A DNA stretch of 41,906 nt from NCBI GenBank assembly GCA_900095095.1, contig FMBT01000445.1:1-41906 (forward strand), written 5' to 3'. The first letter of the stretch is position 1; each line of letters begins with the position of its first letter. The notes under the pieces are model-generated. The model did not search any database, was not told the DNA's origin, and was given only the letters and a program-made list of their open reading frames with translations. Shown here one piece after another: positions 1-11,062 of this stretch. The position numbers and the translations under genes are program-made. The stretch comes from Fragilariopsis cylindrus CCMP1102 (Eukaryota; Bacillariophyta; Bacillariophyceae; Bacillariales; Bacillariaceae).

Positions 1-100
1 GTTATTCTTATTCTGCAAACTACCGTTTATCCTTCTAATCCTCGTTCTCTCTTTATTATTACAAGTACAACTATATTATTATAATATTATTATTATTATG
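1..100. other. 3' flank of the TRAPPC12-like gene
   Basis: AT-rich flank with ATT-rich stretches next to the stop codon of the minus-strand gene. No coding or RNA feature seen. Confidence 0.5.
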
Positions 101-2076
101 TCACACAAAGCTTTCCGGACCTATATCGTGCAAGAAAAATCGTTTTGCGATTAATTGTAATACTCGTTTATTTCGGGTAGCAACTGTAGAATCCGCTCCA
201 AGTTCGTAGAGCGTGCATAAATTGAAAGCAACACGTTCTGTCAAGAAGGCAGCGGGATCATCCCGGACCAGCCCCTCCAATGAAACAACAGCATCCTTCA
301 TGTTACACATATACAGATGACACAATGTCATATTGTTTACAGCTTCGTTGTATAATTTTGTGGGAGTTTGACATCCAGCAATAACTGGTCCTATCCAATC
401 TCCAATACGATATTTTGAATGAAAGTTGCTACTACTACGTCCTTCCGCAAAATATTGATTGCTTTGGAAAAGGATTGTAACGCGTGATCGTAATTGCTCT
501 TAGCAAAAAAAAACAATCCTTCATTAACTTCTAGCAAGGACGGCGTTGCTACTTTTAAGGATTCGTTATGATAAGAAAGTTCCTTTGGAAGAAGAATCGA
601 AGATGAAGATGATGATTCGACTTCAGACCAAATGGTCTTTGCATCTTCAAATAATTCTCCCGCCTCAAATACTGCTCCTGCCTGTAGGAAAATCCGTCCC
701 TGACGTGACAAAATTTCACACATATATGCCTTCATCAAAATAGATGTTATAATTTTTGTATTCTCTGGATCTGGTTCTATATCATTACTACTGGTTAATA
801 AAGACTGAACTTCGGCTTGTGTTGCATCTTGAATAAGGTCAAAAACACGATCCAAGGATCCGATTGCTAATCGCCATTCTCCCCTCCGTATATAAATATT
901 AGTCAAGGCGTTATCCACACTTGCCAACCAACCACACTCGGTGGATGGAATTTGCTCCCTAAGATGGCATAAGATATCTACTGAACTTTCTTTATTATCT
1001 GGATTGTATTCACATGACTGACCTGCTAAAATGTCTGTCTCCGTTATACATATATAGACGCACAAATAAACAGTTTAAGTAATGTTGTTAGCAATAGCAG
1101 AGATACAGTTTACAAATACTATGTGTCGCAACGATATACACAGCACGTGTACTAGTACAAGGACGAACTTACGTATACTCCACGGAATCCATTCAGGTGA
1201 CTTCGCCGTTGTATCATTTTGCGTCAAAAAATTCCATCGTTCTATCTCCTTTGATAGATCTGTATATCTGCGTAGCATGAGCCACGCATTACATTGTAAT
1301 ATCATTATTTCTACTGTATCTTGTCGAATATTAGGTGGGACGTCATTATTATTATCATTATCATTATCATCGTTATTGTTAGGTTGGACGTCATTATTAT
1401 TATCATTATCATTATCATCGTTATTGTTATGTTGCTCTTGTTCGTGTTCTCGAAGCAATAAGGAGGCATAAACTTTAGAATACTGTCGAGACATGGACGA
1501 CGAAGAAGATTTACTTGTACTAGTACTACTACTACTACTACTTGTACTATTGCTACCGTTATTACTGAGCAACGTCGAAGCCAATTTCAATACATCACCC
1601 CATGCTCGACGTTCGACGAGGGTGCGTAATCGTACAATTCCAGCTTCACCACGCGGAAGTGGGTTGGGACTCAATAAAATCGGTGGAGGTTTCGAAGATA
1701 AAAAGTCATCAGCTAATGCGTCCAATGATTTGGAAGACGGGGAGACACTGGTTTCGACACCACCACCACCACCACCTCGTACGGGCACCACCGGCGATGG
1801 CGTCGTTGGAGTATTGTTGTTACCGGTAGTTGTTTTAGCCTCAACGGATGCCGTACCAATTGGAGGTGGAGGTGGAGCCGGAATCGCGTTCTGATGTTGT
1901 TGATGGAAATTTTGCTGTTGTTTAGAAGGAATACTTGGAGTCATATTTTGTGTTTGAGTAATTGCACCTGCCGCAAGGGGATCGTCACCAGTAGGAACAG
2001 CCACCCTAGTAGTAACTGTAACGGGAGGCTTTACTGGTTGTCCCAGGTTGGCATTTGGTTGTTGTCCAGACGACAT
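101..2076 (-). CDS. TRAPPC12: TRAPPC12-like TPR protein (one intron, one apparent frameshift)
   Basis: Homologue of TRAPP complex subunit 12, a TPR protein of the vesicle-tethering complex acting between ER and Golgi. Exon 1 is 1173-2076. The donor GTAAGT follows 1173, and the acceptor is at 1022/1023 (CAG) or 1025/1026 (TAG), both in phase. The first ~110 residues are Pro/Gln/Ser-rich low complexity. The TPR part contains RRGEWRLAIGSLDRVFDLI, a QGRIFLQAG stretch, YDHALQSFSKAINILRK and finally NEAVNNMTLCHLYMCNMKDA and ERVAFNLCTLYELG, which match the C-terminal TPRs of the animal protein in order. The frame changes once between about 391 and 450: upstream INILRK is in one frame, YRIGDW and NEAVNN in another, and no GT-AG pair reconciles them. 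One missing base in the AAGG around 440 would fix it. The stop is at 101-103. Family assignment is solid; the exact protein is not. Confidence 0.85.
1333..1428 (-). repeat. 48-bp tandem duplication inside the TRAPPC12-like CDS
   Basis: Two adjacent 48-bp copies (1333-1380, 1381-1428) differ by one base (G/T). Being a multiple of three, the duplication keeps frame and encodes twice an Asn/Asp-rich block ending in DV(Q/P)P. It is a coding minisatellite and probably polymorphic in length. Confidence 0.9.
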
Positions 2077-2830
2077 GTTATTAGGAAATAGTATGACAAC
2101 GGAATATCAAAGAACTATTATTGAAGATGCCTGTTTTGTGTCTTGTGTTGTGAATTGAATTGTGAAGTTTATTATTGTTTGTTGAAAGGTTGAAAGGTTA
2201 AGGTGGTATCATCACGAATCCTTCGATATGGTGCGCGATGAGTCCAAAAATCACGGAATTTGGAATTTCACCCCCATCGATTATCACCGTCTTTGATATC
2301 CTTTTTTTTTAAATCAAATCCTGTATATTCTTGTTTTTTTTTTGCGATTCCCTTTCTGTAGGTGTTCTCTTGTAACAGTAAAATAACGCCCACCCAATTT
2401 TTCGTACTAAGTACCATACAAAACGTCGACCGAACCCCGAATAAAGTCCGACGAGCATCTCTTCCCAAGAGTTAATATGCAATATCACACCACGGTGTAT
2501 TCACCCGATCCTAGTGTTTTTTATTTTACCCTACACTAACAACACTGGAACGGAAGATGATTCTGGTATCACTACCGGTTTCAAACCAGACAAATTCAGT
2601 TCTGTTCACTGTTACATCGACAACCATATGGACTATAGTTGTAATCCACCAATGGCAGATATCACCCGGGTTTTTCCCAAAAAGGTCCAGAATAATCGTT
2701 CGTGATTGTAACTAAATAAGACACTAGTATACATTTTAAGAAACATTTCATTTATTACTATACTATGGCTATTCGTATTAGTTGGATTTTATTTTATTAA
2801 AACTATTACCTATCATTTATATTGCATCGA
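2077..2830. other. Intergenic, no clear gene
   Basis: Upstream of the TRAPPC12-like start (to about 2200), so it probably holds its promoter. Two short open frames (2268-2468 minus, 2514-2705 plus) have no recognisable motif, no intron context and no codon pattern I would trust. Confidence 0.5.
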
Positions 2831-3430
2831 CTAAATTACGGTGTATGATGCGACTATCTCGTTTCGTGCTTCATCAGGCAACTCGCTCATTGGAATCTGT
2901 ACTTTGTCAGGCCATGTCATTGTGCTGGTACAACCAATGGTGTTCATGCAGTCATCGTAACCATCACGAATATCGAATGGCACACGATGAGGACTCCATT
3001 CGTTGGCAAAATGAAGCACGTTGCTACACCATTTTGCCACGTTTTTGTAGTATACTTTCTTTCCAACATTTCCATCTTCAAATTCTTTGTTCAATGCGGC
3101 GATTTCTCTTTTCAAAGTAATGCAATTATCGTTGTACCGAAAAGATTCATTCGGGGAGGTGAACATCATGATACCCATTTCACCCTGTTGCATCGTCACC
3201 ATGGTCAGTCCACCCGATTTTAAATCGTTGATGGTGGACTGGTCTAAGGAGTAATAAGACGTATTCATGATGAGATTACTGTCTGTTTTTATGTTTTGTC
3301 CTAAATATCCAGTCAAACACCTTTGGTATGGATTGCTACATGTGGGATTTGACCAGGGTGAAGAACACAAGACCAGGTTGAAGTACACAGGATCTACGCT
3401 TACCACCATAGGTCTGACGTCGACGCAGTA
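2831..3430 (-). CDS. Cysteine-rich hypothetical protein, possibly a 3' exon
   Basis: An open frame of 192 residues from the ATG at 3409. It extends in frame to 3430, where a branch-point-like CTAAC and a TGTACAG acceptor sit directly upstream, so it may be the last exon of a gene whose first exon lies to the right and is not recognised. The protein has about nine Cys, including CSSP...TCSNPYQRC near the start and DDCMNTIGC near the end, and several Asn-Xaa-Ser/Thr sites, which would fit an extracellular or lumenal protein. No signal peptide is visible in this piece. I do not recognise the family. It could also be an accessory ORF of the decayed element to the right. Confidence 0.4.
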   Translation of the reverse strand, partial: YCVDVRPMVVSVDPVYFNLVLCSSPWSNPTCSNPYQRCLTGYLGQNIKTDSNLIMNTSYYSLDQSTINDLKSGGLTMVTMQQGEMGIMMFTSPNESFRYNDNCITLKREIAALNKEFEDGNVGKKVYYKNVAKWCSNVLHFANEWSPHRVPFDIRDGYDDCMNTIGCTSTMTWPDKVQIPMSELPDEARNEIVASYTVI

Positions 3431-3868
3431 CTGTACACAATGTTAGTAGTGTGTGGATCGTTACTCCTCCAGTTATTATTATAACATCTTTCAACGGTTT
3501 TTCACCGTGTGAACAAAAATAACCAACTGGCGCGCCATATTATCGTTTGTGACACAACCTCCACGATATATATTGTAACCATTCATTCATCCCGTACTGA
3601 AAAATAAAAAACGGTTGACATCATAAACCCATCACTCCGTTTCTTTTTGAAAACCAAATTCGTAAACCACTCCGATACTGGCTGTTACGACAACTCATGG
3701 GTATTTTCCATGGACTGTTTCCTACTTCCTTCATCGTAGTTCTCCTCCTAATTCCTTTTTCTCACAATCTCAAAAAGAACAACATTCGAAAGCCTCCTTT
3801 CGATTGTCTCATATTCCACTAATCATATAATTCATTTGAGTTTTCAACTACTGCGTTTTTCAATAACC
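3431..3868. other. Intergenic, no supported gene
   Basis: A plus-strand ATG near 3699 opens a short hydrophobic reading frame (MGIFHGLFPTSFIVVLLL) that looks like a signal peptide but stops after about 40 residues. No homology recognised, so it is left uncalled. Confidence 0.4.
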
Positions 3869-4324
3869 ATGTCCATCCTTCACGATGCTGCAGCATCAGC
3901 ATCATATCCACCTCCCGATCTTCATGATTTGGTAAAGGCTATGAATGATGAAGAGCGAACTACCGAATTGGCGACATTCGATATCGATTTCAAATTATTT
4001 TGGAAGAGTGACAATCATCTTCCTTTATCACAACGGTTGGATAAATATAGTCAGCTACAGTTTATGACCATTTTAATAGAAAAATTTCCACCATTGGCTA
4101 GTATGGAAGGAATTATACTAGAAGCGGGTGTGGAGCAAATCAACGAACTTCAACCGGGGGACATCTCACCCTTAGCCAGCGACAACGACGATTATTTTTT
4201 GAAATTCGTGGCTGTTATAGGAGATTTCACCATCAAATTCAGCAAAGTGTTGGACGAGATGATATCACATCTAGAAGAAAAAGAGGTGTTGTCGACGAGA
4301 TACTTGCATCGAGAGATGTACTAA
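3869..4324 (+). CDS. Hypothetical protein, 5' ORF of a decayed ORF cluster
   Basis: About 151 residues from the ATG at 3869 (an upstream TTG in frame is not credible as a start). The protein is mixed alpha-type with no Cys cluster and ends ...YLHREMY. Protein-like sequence continues downstream in other frames without a good splice site, so this ORF looks like the first fragment of a longer coding region that has decayed, probably part of a mobile element. Family not recognised. Confidence 0.35.
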   Translation: MSILHDAAASASYPPPDLHDLVKAMNDEERTTELATFDIDFKLFWKSDNHLPLSQRLDKYSQLQFMTILIEKFPPLASMEGIILEAGVEQINELQPGDISPLASDNDDYFLKFVAVIGDFTIKFSKVLDEMISHLEEKEVLSTRYLHREMY

Positions 4325-6285
4325 CAATCTTGGTTGACAGTTTCCTTACCTATCTGTAGCCCCAGCGGCACACCTTGAACTGCAACGGTTATTCCTTGTT
4401 CAAATTCGACATCACTTCGGAACCAACATTCTCGAGTCTCGCGGCGGTTTGATCTTTCACCTGGTTGAAATTTTTACCGGGTATCATTGTCACCATGCAT
4501 ATAACAACTCCGACAAAAGGTTTGACAAAGGCATGACCCTTTTGAAAAACAATTTATCGATTGGAATGACATTTGTTGCTTGTGGTTCATTTGTCGATAT
4601 GTTCGTTGAAAAAGGATTTTTAAAATTAAACAAGTCGGCGTGGATGGAGTCGAATGGATTAAGGTTCCCGAGGAAATGCTTGGAGAAGATTCATCCCTTA
4701 TTTTACCGCCTGTACCTGCTGTACCGCTGTACAAAAGCGAAAGAAGGTTGCTTTTGCTGCGTTAAATCAAGGTGATAATCAACTAGGTCCGATTTTTGCC
4801 CTATCACAATCTGATCATACTCAAATTCAACCAGGTCAGAATTTGGGACCGAGACGAAGTGAAAGAATTCTGATATCTCAACAGAAGAAACCTCCACCCA
4901 ATCAGTGGAGGTAGCACATCACTCATCAGATGAAGATGATTCGGTAAGTAAATCGGACAGTGTTTCGATATACGACCCGGGTGATGATACACTTGATCCG
5001 GATGAACCAATGGTACAGAATGATGGTGATGATAACATTGAGGCTGCAGGCATACCAGACAACGGAGAATGGAGTGAACAGAATTATACGGATGACGGTT
5101 TGTGGACTGAGAAAGGATTCAGTGCGTCACTGCGTGAATATAGGCCAAAGAGAACCTGGACTACACCCGCCGCATGTATGGCTGGCCAACAACGAAAAAA
5201 ACTGAAAGCGAATGTGGAAACTATGACGAACGTCTTCGACAGATACAGTCAGCGTCCTGGTATGGAGTTTCCATCACAAGAATTTATACTTCTACAAATT
5301 ACCGACATCAATGGGGTTGGACACAAATACGAACCATTATGCCGAAGAAAAAAAACAGCCGCGATGGCATATGGTCAACCCAAGGCCTTAGATGAGTTTA
5401 AAAGGTATTTGGAAAGTGAAACCAACGGAGAAAATAATTATGTCAATCACACGGCAACCGACATAGATGAACTCACCCATTTTTGGAGAACAAACGAAGC
5501 AGGAAAAACTGTTAATGAAGATGCGGACGATCCGGACGATCTGGAAGATGCGGAGGATCTGGTCGATTTAAATGCCACGACGAACGCACCAACTGCTAAC
5601 AGTGAGGAAACAGTCATTGAATTACAACCATCGACGGGGTTGGATGTCGCTGGGGTTGAATCCGACGGGCAACTAAATTTAAATGACAAAACGAACGAAC
5701 CACCTGCTCACGGTGAGAAAACAGGTCAGGCCAACGCAGAGGATGCTGCTAATGATGCGGGGTTGGAATGTCGCACAGGGCAGAAACAATACATCTGCCG
5801 AAACAGGTATCAGCAACTCAGGAAATTTGACCGCCGCGACGAACGGATCAACTGTTGACGATGCGGAAACAGCAACTAGCGGACAACAACATTCGACGGG
5901 GTTGAAAGTCGGTGAGGGTGACAACAACACCTCCGCCGAATCGTCCGCGGTAGTAGTGACGACGGGTACCGCAAGAGCAACAGCGACGAAATCAAAGAAA
6001 TATTACAACTATTTAATTTAAATGCCACAACGAACGGATCAACTGTTTGACGAACATTCGACGGGGTCGAATGTCGCAAGGGGCGGAAACAATCAACATT
6101 TGACGGTGAAAGCGCTATTGAGCGCACGTAATAGTGCTCGCACCACCGATTCTGTAAATGGTAGCGCTAGTGGTAATAGTAGTGATAATAGAATAGGTGC
6201 TGATAACAACAACAATAATGAAAAGAAGAAGAAAAGAAGAAAAAGAAGAAAAGGAGGAAAAGGAGAAAAAGGAGAAAAAGAATAG
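4325..6285 (+). pseudogene. Decayed coding region (mobile-element-like), several broken frames
   Basis: Protein-like pieces follow one another in shifting frames. At about 4640-4760 a piece reads GVDGVEWIKVPEEMLGED; at 4760-4910 another ends PGQNLGPRRSERILIS; 4905-5858 is a 317-residue acidic ORF (SSDEDDSVSKSDSVSIYDP, then KRTWTTPAACMAGQQRKK, later Asp/Glu-rich repeats); 5683-6021 and 6022-6285 continue in other frames and end in a Lys/Arg/Gly tail. The RRSERI piece resembles the linker seen before reverse transcriptase in copia-like polyproteins, but no RT or integrase motif is visible, so the class is undetermined. I call it an eroded element rather than a working gene. Confidence 0.4.
5566..6090 (+). 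repeat. Four degenerate repeats (~100-190 bp spacing)
   Basis: Two linked motifs recur. Motif A is an AATTTAAATG-like start followed by ACGAACG...CAACTG, at about 5570, 5678, 5822 and 6011. Motif B is ACGGGGTTGGA(A/T)GTCGC-like, at about 5632, 5754, 5893 and 6059. Spacing is not constant and copies are in different frames, so this is an old, diverged tandem array spanning the ends of three broken ORFs. Confidence 0.65.
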
Positions 6286-6707
6286 AAAATAAAATCAATC
6301 AACGCCTATGTTGACATGAGTACACTGAAACATCGTTTACGGATAGGATTGGAACAGTAATTATTGGAACATAGCAATTGAGTTTTATACAACCTGGTGG
6401 ATGTCATCACCACCAAGCTCGCTACCTATACAATCAACACGGTCAGAATTCACATAGGTTAAAAGTTACTTGGTTTATGCACAAACCAACCAAGTATGCC
6501 TATTATACAACTAACTAATAAAGAAAGTAGAACTAGATTTCATTACAAATATAGTTCTCTTTTATTATCTTTCTTCTGTGTTGCTTTTTTGCTTAATCTT
6601 TTTTTCTTTTTTACCAGTGGTTTATTCATCGTCGTTCATTACATTTACTCATCAATCTCAATCGGTTACTGTTATCACATTTCAATCATCCTCAATTTCT
6701 CTTTTGT
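6286..6707. other. Intergenic spacer between convergent ORFs
   Basis: T-rich toward 6560-6720. A GTCGTC microsatellite near 6715-6730 belongs to the Asp-run end of the minus-strand ORF. No gene or inverted repeat recognised. Confidence 0.5.
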
Positions 6708-7976
6708 TTACTCGTCGTCGTCGTCGTCGTCTTCAATTTCAATTACCTCCTTTACTCCTTTTTCAATCTTGATCTGAACTTCGTCGTGAATCTCGATTAC
6801 CTCGTTTGGTTTTTTTTTGGGATCGATGTAGTATTTGATTTGACGGGGACGGCAGATCGATTGCCTGGTGGAAACATCCGCGGGTAATCTAGCTTGTGGA
6901 GAAGAAACAGCACGCACGGTATTGGTTCGACGACGGTGGAGCTTGAACCCGGTGAAACCGACACCGGGTGGATTTGGCCATTCCTTTTTAATTGCCTCTG
7001 TTCCACAACGAGGGAGAGGAACGCGCTTGTTTATAGGGCCATATCCGTCGTGAAGAATGAAGTAAAAAAAACGATATCCAAGGAAGCGACGTTCATTGGC
7101 CGAGTACCTGCTTTCACCTCGCATAGAGTTAACATTACGAATTATCTCTACTCTATTGATTTCCCAAGCACAAGGATGACAATTGCAATGGGTGCAATTT
7201 TGCCTGGATGAATTTCCACCGGGGCTGTAATAGCACAGCATTCGTGTTGGTTCCTTGAAGTTGGTAATACGGAATCGTTTGCACTGTTCGTTAATACGAG
7301 CGTGTGTTTCTTTCCATGTTTCTTGTCTCGAGTAACAGAGCGACCAGGAATCAACTTTCTCAAATTCGACCTGTGGAACATCCCCCTGTGTAGGGACTGT
7401 TGGTACCCATCTGTGCAGCCTGTTGCAGATGGCATCAAATTCTCGATCTAAACTCATATACGATTCCATTTCGTATATACCAGACCTGTTCTGTGAACCA
7501 GCGTGGATTTCAGGGTAGTCTTCAATTTTGGAAAACGATTTGAGGTTGTTAATATTGTACACAAACTCGTGGAGGATAGCAATGCCTCCAATAACCATTC
7601 GACGCTCAGTGAATAAATCACTTTCCCTCTCTTTGTAAATGGGGTTGCCTCCGCCCATGAGAGTGTGGATTACTTTTACGCAATCTGTGTAACTTGTCCA
7701 AAACGGTAGATGTACTCGAACTATCTTCTTGAGCACCTGGATGGTATTCTGTTCACCATCTACCTCCTGCAAATGATATTCAGCAGTGAAAGTTACCGAA
7801 CGGTCCTCATACAGCAAATACGACATGGGTGGAACTTGAAGAGGTTTGTATTGAGAGACTATCCAGATCGGGTGTTCCAATTTATCGTCGTAAGGCAGGT
7901 ATATAGTTTCATCCGAGAAATGAGAGGAGACTGACAATAAAAATTGCTCAAAGCCATTAACAACAGAAAACAACAT
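6708..7976 (-). CDS. 422-residue protein with a Cys cluster, probably element-encoded
   Basis: Uninterrupted ORF. The N-terminal ~230 residues have no motif I can name. Around residues 262-270 is a tight cluster CTHCNCHPCAWE, a likely metal-binding knuckle. It is followed by a basic aromatic segment (RRFLGYRFFYFILHDGYGP) and RVPLPRCGTEAIKK...P...GF. The C-terminus is a run of acidic residues after a basic stretch. From memory, the pattern Cys cluster - aromatic block - (I/L)PxC - GF recurs in multi-copy proteins of diatom genomes, which with its position between two decayed elements suggests a transposon accessory protein; this is inference. It is one of the few intact frames in the accessory block. 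Confidence 0.45.
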   Translation of the reverse strand: MLFSVVNGFEQFLLSVSSHFSDETIYLPYDDKLEHPIWIVSQYKPLQVPPMSYLLYEDRSVTFTAEYHLQEVDGEQNTIQVLKKIVRVHLPFWTSYTDCVKVIHTLMGGGNPIYKERESDLFTERRMVIGGIAILHEFVYNINNLKSFSKIEDYPEIHAGSQNRSGIYEMESYMSLDREFDAICNRLHRWVPTVPTQGDVPQVEFEKVDSWSLCYSRQETWKETHARINEQCKRFRITNFKEPTRMLCYYSPGGNSSRQNCTHCNCHPCAWEINRVEIIRNVNSMRGESRYSANERRFLGYRFFYFILHDGYGPINKRVPLPRCGTEAIKKEWPNPPGVGFTGFKLHRRRTNTVRAVSSPQARLPADVSTRQSICRPRQIKYYIDPKKKPNEVIEIHDEVQIKIEKGVKEVIEIEDDDDDDE

Positions 7977-8778
7977 GATACGTGTTGTAATTGGATACTA
8001 CTGTTTTGTCGAACGAAGTTGCAAATTATGATCATATTGTTCGACTTCCACAATATTTAGGTCAAGTATAGTGCTTTTTGTTACTTTAGTACGCTAAAAT
8101 AATAAAGGATAGAAGTAGGTCGTGTTCAAAATGGAGGGAACTATAGCATTGTTGTATACAACCGGGGTGCTAACGCTTTGATTTGTCAAACGGAAGATCC
8201 AGCCCTGCTCTTGATGCTTACGAATGATGGCCGGTGAAAGTCCCTCTCTTTCTGGAAAGCAACCGTGTTAGATATTGAGTTGAAAACGGAGGGAAACATG
8301 TGATTTGTTGCCGGTTGTATGGGCGTTTTTTGAATCGACCTGGAAGACTATCAACAGGTTTGTATAGCCGGCGTGTATTAGATCTTTCAACTATTCTTAT
8401 TACAATTTCATAGGAGATAAATACCAAGCACCTGCACCTGCACGTATTCAGAAAAGGCGCGCAATTTTTCGGATTTTGGGGGTAAGTCAGTACTACCTAC
8501 CGATGGGCTCGTCGTAACCGTTAACGACAAAAAGGATGCATTACAGCAACAGACAATTTGAAAGAATGACAATACTGATTTGAATCTTGTCCGTCCAGTT
8601 TGATTTGACACGAGTGTGGTTTGTATAGATACGTGGTTCGAATAGATGCTTTGCACAACCTGGTCGTTGGTTGTCGAATCAAATGGTTCACCGCGCTCGT
8701 TATGGATTCCGCTACTGACAGAGAACAGAGCACAAGGAAACAATACTATTACGTGAACCACGAATGTTGTTTTAGTTG
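7977..8778. other. Intergenic, no clear gene
   Basis: A minus-strand frame at 8408-8761 starts with a hydrophobic stretch (MVHVIVLFPCALFSVSSG) but has no other support. No terminal inverted repeat found by eye. Confidence 0.4.
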
Positions 8779-8857
8779 AAGCAATTTATTTGATCCATGG
8801 TGTTTTACAAATAGGTTAAAGCAATTATTTGATCCATGGTGTTTTACAAATAGGTTG
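8779..8857 (+). repeat. Tandem duplication, ~39-bp unit
   Basis: Two adjacent copies (8779-8817 and 8819-8856) share AAGCAATT...GATCCATGG...TTTTACAAATAGGTT and differ by one inserted T in the first copy, which puts them in different frames. It lies just before the transposase remnant. Confidence 0.9.
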
Positions 8858-11062
8858 AACTTGGCACATTGGGTGAATGATGGGGGGGGTCGAATTTTTG
8901 TAAACAAGTGTGACGATCGGAATGTAATAATTGCATGGAAGAGCATAACTGCTCTTCTTGTCGAAAACACAGTGTGTTGTAAATGCAGGAAAATGAACAC
9001 AATGGATTTTGTGCCGAAACTATCGGAATAGCTACAAAGGTCAGTCTAGCATGTAAGAATGTGATTTGTGAAAAATATAACGAATGGTCCGTCAAGGAAC
9101 CAGCCATGGTTGATTTGGATAAGTTGGTTGACGACAAGTGCGATCCATATGATATAAAAAAATGTGGTAACCGTGCTACTCGACAGTATCAACTCAATCT
9201 AGACTTGACTTTAGGTATAATGATGATTGGAGGTGGCGGACACGATTACGCATTGGTTGCCTCTCAGCTTAATCTATGTTGCAGCCAGCGACAATTGCTA
9301 GACTCGTTTACATCCAATGAAGAAACTATGGCTCTGCACATAATAAAAATGGCGGAAGAAGTAGTAGAAAGAAATTTGAACGACGAAAAAAAGGAATCAC
9401 AATTGGTCAACGATCCAATCACTGATGAGGTGCACCTCCATGCAGATACGATTAGAAAAAGAAAGGCGGGTGAAAATAATCCTAGGTCAAATACACCCGC
9501 GTTGGAAGTAGATGCAGTTTCGTTGGACGAAAACCAAGAAGCGAGACCAAGACCAAAGAAAAAACGAACATAGGCGTATCTATGGATGCTGGATGGAGAA
9601 AGCGTAGCTCCGGAAGAGCTTACGACGCACAACAAGCCCAATTTTTGCTTTTGGAGTAGAGACGAACAAAATTCTTTACTTGAGCAGATGTCCACGCGTT
9701 GTCGAAAATGTGAACACAAGTTGGAACACGATCCGAAATTGTGCTCGCATAACTATACAGGTTCTGGCAAAGGGAATGGAACCTCATGCTGCTTTGAAAT
9801 GCATCCAATCGATTTTTTCCAAGGGTGATGCGTTTGTAGGCACTATTGTTACTGATGACGATTCCCAGTATGAGAGCCCGACTAAAACAGAATGGAAGAG
9901 AAAAGATAGAAGCAGGATTATGTCGGAAGGAGGACCTAACGCCAACCATCCAATTGAGCAACAAAAACGACACGGTGCACTTGAACTGAACATACCTGAA
10001 CCTATCTGTAAAGCGGATGCTAATCACAGAGTGCGTGGATTCGGTAATGCAGTTCAGAAGTTAGTTAACATGAGGAAGGGGGAAAGTGGGGGAGTAACTG
10101 GTGTTGACCGTGATCGATTGAAAGTCAATTTTGCGTACGCTCGGGCTAAGAATGTGGATAAGGATTTCAATTTATTCTGTGCTGCATTCGCACCAGTTAT
10201 AGAGCATCATTTTAATAATCACGAACTGTGCGGTGAGTGGTGCGCTGCTAAAAAGCTAACTGATACAAAAAAATCGGCGGATCATTTACATTATCGTTGC
10301 AAAGTCAAAAACAAATTAATGTATGATAACTTGAAGGAGATACACAAACGTTATACCACCGAGCAACAACTACGAGAAATACACCATAAGGTAAATACAA
10401 ATTTGAGTGAATCAGCAAACTTTGTTGTAACAAAGTTTTTGCCCAAACACAAGAATTTCGGAACGACAATAGCGGATAAAGGTAGGGTCCATTTCTCGGT
10501 ATGTATTATTACAGACGGGTACAAATCCACCATGGTTGAATTGTATAAGAGAATGGGATTTGAAAATAATCTGCTACGAGTAAAGGGATGGACGGATATA
10601 GAGAAAAAAAGGACCTACAAAAAACACTACATCCAATTAGACACGATAAAAAGGAGAAGAATGATGCGGAAAAACATAAAGAAGAGGGAGAATCGGAAAA
10701 AGGAGGAGAAATCACAGGATAAAGGAGAATTTTACAAACCTGGAATGGGATTGAACGAGGGTACATCACGAGCAGCGTTGAATACAAGGAAAAATGCAAA
10801 AAAAAAGCTAACTACCGCAGCAATTGATGGAAGAAGGAAGAGGACATCCTGTAAGCGTTGCAGAAGAAATGATCATGTAATCAAATGTAAACTATGCCCG
10901 TATCATAAAGATTACGTTATGAAGGAGGGTGAGGATCCGGCTTTAATTAAAGACATGATATTAGAGTACCCAAATGGTATACCTGATCATGCAGTGGTTA
11001 AAGAGTGTGAACAAGACGATGAGGTACCAGTGGAAAGTGTAATAGATGAAAATACCGGGTAA
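8857..11062 (+). pseudogene. Mutator-like transposase, broken by at least four frameshifts
   Basis: Remnant of a cut-and-paste DDE transposase of the Mutator-like family found in protists and invertebrates (Pfam 'Mutator' type). Pieces in order: N-terminal Cys motif CCKCRK (about 8975); GIATKVSLACKN (about 9019); first acidic block VSMDAGWRKRSSGRAYD (about 9576-9630); CRKCEHKLEHDPKLCSHNYT (about 9696-9760); GMEPHAALKC and the second acidic block TIVTDDDS (about 9775-9868); NLSESANFVVTKFLPK (about 10398), which supplies the Glu; and a C-terminal C-X2-C-X8-C-X2-C knuckle (about 10852). Frames run 2, 1, 0, 1, 2 with shifts near 8985, 9565, 9640-9690 and 9775, and TAG at 9571. The last 1.3 kb is one open frame of 460 residues. 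The shifts may be real decay or partly sequence error. Confidence 0.75.

Noticed and set aside
1082..1471. 129-residue plus-strand frame with Leu/Ser repeats
   Set aside because: It is the antisense of the 48-bp coding repeat and splice region of the TRAPPC12-like gene.
8408..8761. 117-residue minus-strand frame with hydrophobic start
   Set aside because: Signal-peptide-like start alone; rest lacks motifs and lies in low-information sequence.
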